Positions 44,215-53,036 of a stretch of 64,000 nucleotides of DNA are shown here, piece after piece. The translations under genes were made by a program, and so were the position numbers. Each line of letters begins with the position of its first letter. Within the stretch, counting starts at the first letter, position 1. The stretch comes from Cinnamomum chago (Eukaryota > Streptophyta > Magnoliopsida > Laurales > Lauraceae), in contig CP142461.1 in assembly GCA_038049695.1 (NCBI GenBank), forward strand, positions 38,737,501 through 38,801,500, read 5' to 3'. A model generated the notes under the pieces. That model was not told the DNA's origin, ran no database searches, and saw only the letters and a list, made by a program, of their open reading frames with translations.

Positions 44215-44815
44215 ACCTGGCTTTCACGCCAAAAAACCCGGCTTCCATGCCAAAAATCCGGCTTTCACGCCAAAAAATCAATAATCCGGCTTTCATGCCA
44301 AAAATCAAAATTCGGCTTCCATGCCAACAAAACAAAACTCGGTTTTCAAAAAAAAAAATCTGGCTTTCATGCCAAAAACAAAAAATCTGGCTTTCATGCC
44401 AAAAACAAAAAATCTGGCTTCCATGCCAAAAAAAAAGAAATTTCGGCTTTCATGCCAAAAACAAAATCTGGTTCTTACACCAAAAACAAAACCGGCTCTC
44501 ATGCCACAAACCAAATCTTGGCTTTCATGCCATCTCAAAAATTTTGGCTCTCATGCCATAAACCCAAATTTGGCTTTCATGCCACCTCAAAATTCGGCTT
44601 TCATGCCATCAAAAAAAAAAAAACCTGGCTTTTACGCCAACCAAAACAGAAACCTGGCTTTCATGCCAACAAAACAAACTGGTTTTCAAAACAAACCGGC
44701 TATAGATGCCATCCAAATCCGGCTATAGATGCCACCCGAAATTTGGCTTTCATGCCGTGAACAAAATCTGGCTCCCATGCCAAAACATGTCTCAAAAACT
44801 GGCTCCCATGCCAAA
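44215..44815 (+). repeat. G2 3' minisatellite 2 (TGGCTTTCATGCCA)
   Basis: About two dozen units. Each holds TGGCTTTCATGCCA or a variant, an inverted TGGC...GCCA pair around six bases, followed by an A-rich spacer of 8-20 bases. Open frames across it are by-products of the repeat. Confidence 0.92.
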
Positions 44816-45069
44816 ACAATCATTTGTCAAAAGATTTCTCACAAAATGACAAACTTTTGATCACATCCCATTTAGCAATCACTTTAATCACAATATTTAA
44901 GTGAGCGTAGGGAAAACAAAAAAAAAAGAGTACCAAAAAAATACATGTGGTACCAAAAAAAAGAAGAAAAGAAAAGTGTTCACAAGCACTACAAAAATGT
45001 ATACCAAAAAAAAAAATACATGTGGTATATAAAAAGAAAGAGTTTCTGTTAAAAAAAAAAAACAGGGCC
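44816..45069 (+). other. G2 3' region between minisatellite and antisense unit
   Basis: A-rich; no gene. Any 3' untranslated sequence of the antisense unit would lie here. Confidence 0.4.
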
Positions 45070-45447
45070 TCAGCCAAAAATGCTCTCCAGCCAAGCTTTC
45101 AGCTCCTCAAGCAAACTCTTGGCTTCATCCGTCAGAGTCTCCAAGGCACGCTTCTTCAAGAATCTGCCATAAGTAGCTAGAGAAGGCTCTATCCCTCCTG
45201 CTACACCAGGAAGATTATCCCGAGCAGTCTGCCATCGTTCATTCTCTCTAGCCTTCCTATTGAGAATCTGATCGGCCTCTGCAACTTGGCGAATCAAAGC
45301 ACTCTCCCTGTCACGAGCCTCTGTTATGGCGGACCACATACTGGACCTTCTCCCAGGCCTGCTGTACAGCCGCATTGGAAGATCTGGCAGACCGACGAGG
45401 TGCATCGGTAACGGGCTTCTTACCCTTGTTCGTTCTGGAGGAACTAC
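45070..45447 (-). CDS. Antisense reading frame of G2, candidate second exon
   Basis: A minus-strand frame with no recognised domain. It is rich in charged residues and looks like a coiled coil (ARDRESALIRQVAEADQIL, KARENERWQ) with a helical C-terminus (SLLEELKAWLESIF). It is open from 45453 with no natural ATG at the start. A good 3' splice site, TTTTCAATCTTTGCAG (pyrimidine-rich, AG at 45448), lies exactly at its beginning. An upstream unit at 46393-46531 supplies TATA box, ATG and 5' splice site. Reading from that ATG across the intron enters exon 2 in a different frame, which stops near 45304, so this copy appears frameshifted. Antisense extra reading frames between pol and 3' LTR are known in Tat-lineage elements; whether this one is homologous I cannot say. 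Confidence 0.5.
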   Translation of the reverse strand, partial: VVPPERTRVRSPLPMHLVGLPDLPMRLYSRPGRRSSMWSAITEARDRESALIRQVAEADQILNRKARENERWQTARDNLPGVAGGIEPSLATYGRFLKKRALETLTDEAKSLLEELKAWLESIFG

Positions 45448-45591
45448 CTGCAAAGATTGAAAAGAAAAAAAAAATCAATCAACAGAATGACAGAATTTTG
45501 CTAAAAAAAGTCCTAGCGAAATTTTGGCAGGACTCCGGGGCAATTCCGAAGAAAAGGGAATCACCCCGAAAAGAAAGGAAGCCTGAAGATG

Positions 45592-45820
45592 AGCTCAACA
45601 TCGCTGCAAGCTCATGATCAATGAAGGATTCTCAAAGAAGACTCGAACTCAAACATTGCTGCGAGATCAAGACAGTCTTCTCAAATTTCCGCAAGAATCG
45701 GAAAAGAGCTCAACATTGCTGCGAGCTTCAAATCCCAAAACTTGCAAAAAGCTCCTCGAAACCCCCGAGAAAGAGCTCAACATTGCTGCGAGCTTCAAAT
45801 CTCAAGACTTGCAAAAGATT
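45592..45820 (-). repeat. Repeats in the antisense-unit intron
   Basis: Four units containing GAGCTCAACATTGCTGCGAG, some followed by CTTCAAATC and an ACTTGCAAAA end, at 45592, about 45647, 45702 and 45774. Confidence 0.8.
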
Positions 45821-46081
45821 TCCAGGTGTGCATCATCATCATGCTCCCAATTCAATTTACCAAAAATCATGCATAAAAGAAAATCATCATGCACTAGATG
45901 CTAGGAAAACCTTGACAAAATTTGACTAATTCCAACCCAACTTGGTCAAAATCAAACTTTGTCTAAGTCAAAATTCATGTTGACTTAACATAGAAACTCT
46001 AGCCTTCTATCTTGATGCATCAAACAAAAAAAAATGCATAAACATCTTGAAATGCATGAAACCTCATTATCATGATGATAC

Positions 46082-46301
46082 AAAAAGGGGAGAAAGGAAA
46101 AGAAGAAAAAAAAAAAAAAAAGAGAGAAAAAAAATTATGGGCTGGCCCACAGGCCGTGGCCCATGGGCCACATGGCCGTACGGCCCAAAGCTGTACGGAC
46201 ATGCAAAAAAAAAGAGAGAAAAAAAAAAGGAAGAAGAAAGAAAAAAAAGAAGGAAAAGAAAAGGGCGTGTAAAAAAAAAAAGAAAAGAACACGTGCAAAA
46301 G

Positions 46302-46332
<31 letters not shown>

Positions 46333-46340
46333 GAAAAAAA
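46082..46340. repeat. Purine tract with palindromes in the antisense-unit intron
   Basis: Almost pure A/G for 260 bases on the plus strand (so pyrimidine on the minus strand), broken by a GC-rich block at 46141-46200 that holds the perfect palindromes GTGGCCCATGGGCCAC (46156-46171) and GGCCGTACGGCC (46174-46185). Confidence 0.85.
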
Positions 46341-46392
46341 TGATGAAACTTTCTTTACATGGAATTTCTTGTAAAAAGAAATAAAAAACTTA

Positions 46393-46403
46393 CTTGAAGC
46401 CAT
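46393..46403 (-). CDS. Candidate first exon of the antisense unit of G2
   Basis: ATGG start codon at 46403-46401 in good context (CCATCCATGGCT). The exon ends after ten bases at a consensus 5' splice site, GTAAGT (46393-46388); coordinates given include the G of the splice site. The predicted intron, 46393-45448, is 946 bp. The exon is very short but its parts fall in the right order. Confidence 0.35.
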
Positions 46404-46523
46404 GGATGGAGAAGAAAGAAGAACTTGAAGACTCTTGAAGAAGGAGGATTCTTGATCTTAGAGCAACTCTTGAAGACTTTTGCAAAAAGAAAGCAATAGG
46501 AGCAAGAGATCCCACCTCAATTG

Positions 46524-46531
46524 CTTTTATA
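46524..46531 (-). promoter_or_regulatory. TATA box of the antisense unit of G2
   Basis: TATAAAAG in reverse, about 120 bases before the start codon, with a pyrimidine-rich leader between, as in plant promoters. Confidence 0.4.
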
Positions 46532-46559
46532 GAAGAGAGCAAACCAAAAGAGGAAACAA

Positions 46560-47208
46560 GAGAAAAGCAAGGAGGTAAGTGCTAAAAATTAGCAACCTTC
46601 CCAAAAGAAAAGGAAACTTGGGATATTCTCTCCCAAAACAAAGATCCTTTGAGAAATTCTCTCCCAAAGAAAGATATTTTGAGAGAATCTTTCCCAAAAT
46701 CAAGAAAACTTGAGAAAATCTCTCAAAGTAAAGATATTTTTGGATATTCTCCACCCAAAAGAGATATCTTTAGATATTCTTTACGAAAATGACACCATAT
46801 GAGATCTAAGCCATCCTTCAAAGCTTACAGTCCCATGGGTTAGCTCATATGAGCCAGGTTTGACCACCTAGGCACTAAAAGTGGCTTTTAGTCAAAATTC
46901 CTCTTACCAAGAGCATAAAAAAAAATGGTTCCATGCCTCTCTTTTGAGTTGATTGGACCATACAAAATTCCAAGCCTCATGAGCTTCCAAAATCCAAAAC
47001 CATCTCACCTCATGAGCCAAATTGAGCCAAACCTTGAAATTGACATTTCACCAAAAATCAAACCGGTCCCCTAACATTCCACATACAGCTTGTTAGGTCA
47101 CAAGACCAAAATCAAAAACCAAAACCTGACCCCCCAACATTACACATACAGTTTGTTGGGTCACACGGTCAAAACCAAAATCCGACCCCCTAACTTGCCA
47201 CATACAGC
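46560..47208 (+). other. G2 3' region up to the A4 insertion
   Basis: No gene. It contains short repeats of GAGAATCTTTCCCAAAA type (46610-46780) and, from 47060, two to three units of a 65-bp repeat (CCACATACAGCTTGTTAGGTCACAAGA...). A4 is inserted in the last one. The same repeat is in Gx at 63040-63250 (reversed). Confidence 0.75.
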
Positions 47209-47697
47209 TGTTAGGTATTTTGTTTTTGCAATTTGGTGGATGCATTTGCATATTGGCATCATTTGAATTCACACACATGCATTGATTTAAAATATCTTGA
47301 AATCTAGCTTTATACATGCATTGGTTTTTAGATTTGGAAAAGTTTGTGTTTTATGCATGGTTTGGTTCTAAACTTGGATGCATTGGTTTTAGAACCCAAA
47401 ACTCTTTTGAAAACCAAATTCCTTGTGCATTAGATTTGGAAAATCTTCTTGTGAATTTAGGTTTGAGCTTTGCATACATTCAGCACCTTTAGAATCAGTT
47501 TTGTATGCAATTTGATTTGAAAAGAGTTTTTACTAATCAAGCTTGCCTTTGGTTTTAAACCTTTGAATCATTTTAGGCTTTGTGTGTTTCATGTTTTTAA
47601 ATGTTTTAAAACATGTTTTTAAGCTTGGTTTAGTGACCCACAAAATTCTACAAAGAAAATCTTCAAAATGCAAAAGTTGGAATTTTTGGGGGTGTCC

Positions 47698-47870
47698 CGG
47701 CAGTGTCGCCGGTCGACCGAGACCTGGGTCTCGGTCGACCGATAACACTGCAGGGCAAATGGACAGTTTTTGAACTGTTTCAGGCCAACGGTCAGAAATA
47801 TGACCGTTGTGCTTTCTCGGTCGACCGAGACCTGTGTCTAGGTCGACCGAGAACTAGCCGTTGGCAACTT
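47698..47870. promoter_or_regulatory. Palindromic cis-region of the A4 5' LTR
   Basis: Four GGTCGACC units form two larger inverted repeats. The first runs CAGTGTC...GGTCGACCGAGACC, then TG, then GGTCTCGGTCGACC...ACACTG. A second inverted pair, AACGGTCA and TGACCGTT, and a third palindrome pair follow; CCAACGG and CCGTTGG close the block. It ends seven bases before the TATA box, so it lies in the promoter. The identical block is at 53526-53698. Confidence 0.85.
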
Positions 47871-47876
47871 TTTGGC

Positions 47877-47882
47877 TATAAA
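47877..47882 (+). promoter_or_regulatory. TATA box of A4
   Basis: GGCTATAAAGTCC. The same box stands at this place in all A LTRs of the window. The 3' LTR copy is at 53705-53710. Confidence 0.75.
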
Positions 47883-48944
47883 GTCCATTCATTTCCAACC
47901 TTTTTCAAGGCTTGAACTATGAACTTTTGAGACCATTTTGGAGCCAAAGAAAGGGGAAGAAGTTGGAAATGCTAGAGGGCTATTTGGAAATCAATCTCAT
48001 GAGTTTTTAAAAGGTACATCTTCTAAGTTATTTTGATTTCCATTCAAATGAAATTCATGCATGTTCAAATCCTTTGTATTTTCATTTATGCATGATTTCA
48101 AGCCCTTAAAGAGTTGTTTTGCAAACTCAATATCTTTCTTGGTAAATTAGATTAGTTTGCACACACTCTTATTCTAATCACATATGTTCTTAGACTTTAA
48201 CTTTCACTCAACTTGTTTATCTTAATTCTTCAAAGTTGTTTGAATCTTTTATGTGATTAGTTTTCTCTTCAATCATCATTTTATAAACCTTGATTTTAAA
48301 ATGCATCATGCATTCATTTAAAAGCTTCATTGTTAAAATTGATTGAAGAAACTCATACATACACTTTGTGCACACACTTTAGTTTATTTTAGTGTATGTT
48401 TGTAATTGGAATTTCATTTTCCTATTAGCCTATTTAAGAGGCAAATTCCATTGTGCTTAAATTGTAATCTCTTAGAGTGATCTTTTGTGAAGACACTTTC
48501 TTTGAGAAATCTACATTGTGTAAGGTTATTGCTTAGCCTAAGAAAAGCATCTTGTAAGGTTATTGCTTAGCCTTAGAAAAGCATCTTGTAAGGTTATTGC
48601 TTAGCCTTTGAAAAGCATCTTGTAAGGTTATTGCTTAGCCTAGAAAAGCACATTGTAAGGGTTATTGCTTAGCCTAGTAAAAAGCATACTTAGTGGAATC
48701 CGGTGGGGTGTTGGAGACACAAGCCGGTAGTGGATGTAGGCACGTTGGCCGAACCACTATAAACATTGGTGTTGTGGTGCATGCTTTTGTGGTGATTGTT
48801 TATTTGAGCTTCCGCATTTTTTCTTATAATCACCACTTGTGACTAGTTTAGTTTAAGAAATTAAAATTGGTCATAATTAGTCATTAGTTGTAGCTCACCC
48901 TATTCACCCCCCCTCTAGGGTTAGGATCCTCGTGGACTTTCAAT

Positions 48945-48957
48945 TGGTATCAGAGCC
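48945..48957 (+). other. Primer-binding site of A4
   Basis: TGGTATCAGAGCC, initiator tRNA-Met, two bases after the LTR. Confidence 0.95.
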
Positions 48958-49057
48958 AGGTTCTCTATCCCTTAGGATCAAGTGTTTGGAACTCTTGATT
49001 AGGTGTAAAAACCTAGAGTTAAAACCCTAGAGTTGTGCTTACTTGAAAATCATTTAA

Positions 49058-50620
49058 ATGGACTTCACTAGGCTAGACTTTGTAGATTCTTCTAGACCCC
49101 TCACTCTTCCTTCTTTTGGAGTTTCAAACTCTCAAACTAATGAAAATCAATTTGATCCAAAAGAAGAAGAAAATGAATATAATGAAGAAGACCTTCAACA
49201 AGCTTTTGAAGAATTATATGAAATATCCTTAAAGCTTGAAAAGAAAAACAAAAGTTTAAGGGAAGAATCTAAAAACCTAAACAAAGAGCTAGCATCTTCA
49301 AAAGATGAACTTAGAGAGAAAGAAGAAGTAATAAAATGTCTAGACTCTAAGTTCATGATCTCTTTGAATAATCTATCTAACATTCAAGATGAATTAAAAG
49401 AATTAAAGATGGATTATGACAATGTCAATAAGGAAAATCTAAAACTAAGAGATCAAATAAAAAGGCAAGATAAAGACTTTAACAATCTTGAATCTAAATT
49501 GACTATCTCTAAAGAAAATTTATCTAATGCTCAAAACGAATTAAATGAGATTAAGATAAATTGTGATGAGCTTACAAATGAAAATTTGAACCTAAGAGAT
49601 ACAATTAAAAAACAAGATAAAGACTTTAACAACTTAGAAGCCAAGTTGATTAAAAGTAAGTTAAAATCACAAGAACTTGGATCTAATATTGTTAATGATC
49701 TTAAACATGAATTAAAACTTGCCAATGAAGAGCTAAGCAAATATAAGGAAATTGAATATGAACTTTCAAAAGTTAAAAATGAAAATTCAATCCTTATAAC
49801 CAAAGTCACTCAACTTGAAAACAATAAACAAAAGTATGAGTGCAAGTTTACCCAAAGTGAAGAGAAACTTGAAAAATTATTCAAATTGGGTAAATCTCAT
49901 GGAGATAGGACGGGTCTTGGTTTTAATAAGTATACTTCACATGACCCTAAATTCACCAACACTTTTGTGAAAGGTGAGTCCTCATTCTCTAGCACTCTCT
50001 TTCAAATGTCCAAAATTAAATGTCATTATTGTGGTAAAGAAGGACATCTAAAATTTGAGTGCAAACTAAGAAAAAGAAGCTATGTGTCTAAGCCCATCTT
50101 TGAACTAAAGAATGGAGAATCAAAACCTATGAAGGGTAAGACACTAAAAATCAAGAAAGACTCCAAAAAGACTAAACAAGTTAAATCTATTAAAATGGAG
50201 TCTCCTAAGATAGATTCTAAGAAGTTTAAACAAGTTAAACCAAAAATCAAAGAATCTATTAACAAAAAGCTTCTCTCTTTTCCTCCTTTAACCTTAGAAA
50301 TGAAAGAGTTCATGAAAAAGATTGAAAAGTTAAAATTAAAGTTCAAAAGGCAAAAAGATGGAGGAAAAGTTAAAAGAAATGAGAAGGTTAACAAGAAAAC
50401 AAATCAATCCCCAAAGAAACAAACTCACCAACATCAAAAGACTAATCACCATTCTAAGCTAAATTTAGTGAAATCTAAATATCTTGGTGATAAGTTCAAA
50501 TTGAAAATTTATCAAGTCAAATCTCCTTTAGTTGGTGAGAACCCCAAAATAGACCTCAAAGTTCAACCCTCCCAAGACCTTAGGTGGATTCCTAAAGCTA
50601 AATACTTAGACAAACCTTAG
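49058..50620 (+). CDS. gag: Gag-like protein of A4 with coiled coil and CCHC zinc knuckle
   Basis: 520 codons, intact; expected to build the particle and bind element RNA. Start at 49058 (MDFTRLDFVDSSRP), the first ATG after the primer site. Residues about 40-270 are coiled coil with repeated blocks (LTISKENLSNAQNELNEIK). The zinc knuckle CHYCGKEGHLKFEC has C322, C325, H330 and C335. The lysine-rich tail (KKTNQSPKKQTHQHQK) and the ending RWIPKAKYLDKP are shared with the A2 copy. The tail resembles the gag-protease border of Sireviruses, yet translation stops there and no protease or pol follows. Both copies keep the frame open although they are separate insertions, which suggests the protein is useful to the element. 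Confidence 0.9.
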   Translation: MDFTRLDFVDSSRPLTLPSFGVSNSQTNENQFDPKEEENEYNEEDLQQAFEELYEISLKLEKKNKSLREESKNLNKELASSKDELREKEEVIKCLDSKFMISLNNLSNIQDELKELKMDYDNVNKENLKLRDQIKRQDKDFNNLESKLTISKENLSNAQNELNEIKINCDELTNENLNLRDTIKKQDKDFNNLEAKLIKSKLKSQELGSNIVNDLKHELKLANEELSKYKEIEYELSKVKNENSILITKVTQLENNKQKYECKFTQSEEKLEKLFKLGKSHGDRTGLGFNKYTSHDPKFTNTFVKGESSFSSTLFQMSKIKCHYCGKEGHLKFECKLRKRSYVSKPIFELKNGESKPMKGKTLKIKKDSKKTKQVKSIKMESPKIDSKKFKQVKPKIKESINKKLLSFPPLTLEMKEFMKKIEKLKLKFKRQKDGGKVKRNEKVNKKTNQSPKKQTHQHQKTNHHSKLNLVKSKYLGDKFKLKIYQVKSPLVGENPKIDLKVQPSQDLRWIPKAKYLDKP

Positions 50621-52620
50621 GGTCTTGACCACCTTGACCAACCTATTCCTTAATAGTTAAATCCTTTTGTTGGTCATGTTGCATTTGCTTTTTGGTTCTT
50701 TCTTAGTTACATTTCATAAAATGCATTGCTTCTTTATGATCAATTGATTTTGTCTTCATGCACCATTCTAGTTACATTTCATGGTTTTCAAAATCTTTTG
50801 ATTATAATCTCATCATGTTTGATTTGCTTGTTGCACTCATATGTTTTGCATTGCATTTCTACATGATTAATTGATTGTGATGTTAAAAGCTTTCATAGCT
50901 AATTTGTCATGATCAATTGGTGTTGAATCATTTGTGTAGATGTCATAGTAAGATTATTTGAACAAATGATTTGAATCATCTCAAGTTTTTCCATGGATTT
51001 CTAAAAGTTATACCTTTATATGGAAAATCATTGTTTTGAAAAATCAACTTGTATGTGTTTTAATGAAGTTATATCTTTTCAAATACAATGTTGATAATTG
51101 ATCTTCAAAATCATTCCTTTATGCTCATTGTTGGATTTTGTTTTTCAAAATGATTTGAAGATTGTTTTGAATGGAAATGCCTTTTAATCTCATTAGTTAT
51201 ATTCATCTAAGCATGTTCCATTATTCTCATTTCCTTTTTCTTTTGGTTTCATTATCTTTAGAAATGGAAATGTATGTTGTTTGCATCTCTAGCTTATGTG
51301 TTTACATTCTTTTCATATGCAAATGACTATTGGTTCCATGTATGGTTGTGAACTTGTAACATTTGTAGAAACCATACTAGAACCTAAATCCATCCTCTAT
51401 GCTCACTAGTCATATCTTTATGGATGGTTATGATGTTGATTCATGTAGATTCTCTTGGAGTCATCCTTATACATGTTTCAACTTCATAGTAGTGTTCTTG
51501 ATCATATGTACCTATTTGAAATCCATTTCTTGTATTTCATAGTTATATCTCTTGTTTGATGGATTTCTTAGTGTTGAATTCATATGATCTAGACACTTTG
51601 GAAATTGCATGCATTACAAAGCTTTATCCTTTTGCATTGCAATTTGCCTTGTTCATCACTATGCTCTTTAGGAATATCATTAAAAGTGATGAATATGCAT
51701 TTATGATGCTTGATGGTAGTTTGTCACATCCTTGCTTTGATTAATGTTATCATAGTCAATTGGTTTCATTTGGTATAACTTTCCATTAATTTCTTATCCA
51801 ATTGATATCTTATCTTGTGTATGTGATAGACCTTGTGTGCATTGGACTAAACTTGATAAGTAATATGATCATTCCATGTCACACACCATTAGCATCATAA
51901 TGCTCATGATTGCCTCCTCACTTGCTCTTATAGGTATATCTCATGACCACCATGTTTATGTGTTAATAATATTGGTTGGTTATTATTTGAGGTTGGCTTC
52001 ATGATTGAATTTCATTTCACTCATTCATGCACTTTAATAAGTCATATTTATTGATTGAATGAAATGATTTTCAAAATCTTACATAGCATATGATTTTCAT
52101 AAGTAATATTGATTGATGCTATGTTTGAGTAAACCCCACATCATGGATAGCTCTAATTTGGATTTCTCATAATAGTTATACTTTTAAATCCATTTTAGAG
52201 TGATTGATTTTATAGTCACATCCTTTAATCTCAATTGCTATGTTTGTTTCAATTGATATCCATGATTGCTTCTCCCATTAGACCTAGCTCTCTTTTGGTA
52301 ATTTGATCATATTGAGCCGTATAGTTAAATGAATCTAATCCTTTCCTTGAAGTTGACCCTCATTTGGTTGAACCATCTACTTCTTGAATCTAATAGTTAT
52401 ATCTTGTCAAAAGCTTGACAAAAGAAGAGAATGGATTGAGGGGGAGTGTAAACCTTCATAGGAAGTATTAGTTTTGATCAAATTGACCCTTGGATTGCCC
52501 ATGAGCCCTTAGAGTTAACTTCCATACATGATAGCCTGTTATGTATTTCATTTTCGATTTCATTTGTTAACAGGTGCTACTAAAGGTATTTTCCTTGTTT
52601 CATGTGTGTAGGTACCTTTG
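50621..52620 (+). mobile_element. A4 interior, conserved non-coding region
   Basis: No pol sequence in any frame. Collinear with 9850-11844 of A2 (reversed). Contains recurring TAGTTATATC-like words (50996, 51068, 51192, 51412, 51541) and ends with TTAACAGGTGCTAC (52568). Confidence 0.85.
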
Positions 52621-52624
52621 CAAT

Positions 52625-53036
52625 TTAATGTCAAAGGGGGAGAGAGTTTAAGTACTCAAAGATCTCCTACTCATCAAAGGGGGAGAGAGTTCGAGAGTTC
52701 AAGTACTCGAAGATCTCCTATCCATCAAAGGGGGAGAAAGCTTTCAAGTTCTCAAGAGGAGAAAGAAGCATGGTCAAAGGGGGAGAGCAATTAGAAGAAA
52801 GAAAGCTTGGAGCTAAAGAAGATGCTTGGCCATAGAGAGGAAGATGATAAGAAAGCTTGAAGAATGATCAAGCACCAAGCATCAAGAAGATTGAAGAAAA
52901 GAGCCCAAGAGCCCAAGCTAAGAGAAGGAGCATCCAAGAAGAAGATTTCAAGACTTGTCCAGCTGAGGGGGAGCTGAAGACAGAGTGTGTAATTTCAATG
53001 ATGAGTAAGTTGCCATCAAATTGCAAAGGGGGAGAT
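52625..53036 (+). repeat. Polypurine tract of A4 and its upstream copies
   Basis: The working tract is GCAAAGGGGGAGATT, next to the 3' LTR. Five similar motifs (AAAGGGGGAGA or GAGGGGGAG) stand upstream at 52633, 52676, 52727, 52776 and 52965, partly from a 50-bp duplication. Multiple tract-like motifs ahead of the 3' LTR are a known trait of Sireviruses. Confidence 0.85.

Larger units (their letters stand above)
47209..48942 (+). repeat. 5' LTR of A4
   Basis: TGTTAGGTATTTTG...GTGGACTTTCA. In order: AT-rich start, GGTCGACC palindromes (47707-47862), TATA box (47877), R-U5 with five GTTATTGCTTAGCCT repeats (48525-48680) and the conserved GGCCGAACCACTATAAA block (48748). Confidence 0.95.

Noticed and set aside
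44202..44760. Long lysine, alanine and methionine-rich frames over the TGGCTTTCATGCCA minisatellite
   Set aside because: Translation of a repeat; three overlapping frames are open at once and none is favoured.
46020..46403. Phenylalanine-rich minus-strand frame
   Set aside because: A reading of the purine tract. It lies inside the predicted intron of the antisense unit.
48525..48690. CRISPR-like array (GTTATTGCTTAGCC repeats)
   Set aside because: These are degenerate minisatellite units inside R-U5 of a plant LTR, with no unique spacers of constant length.
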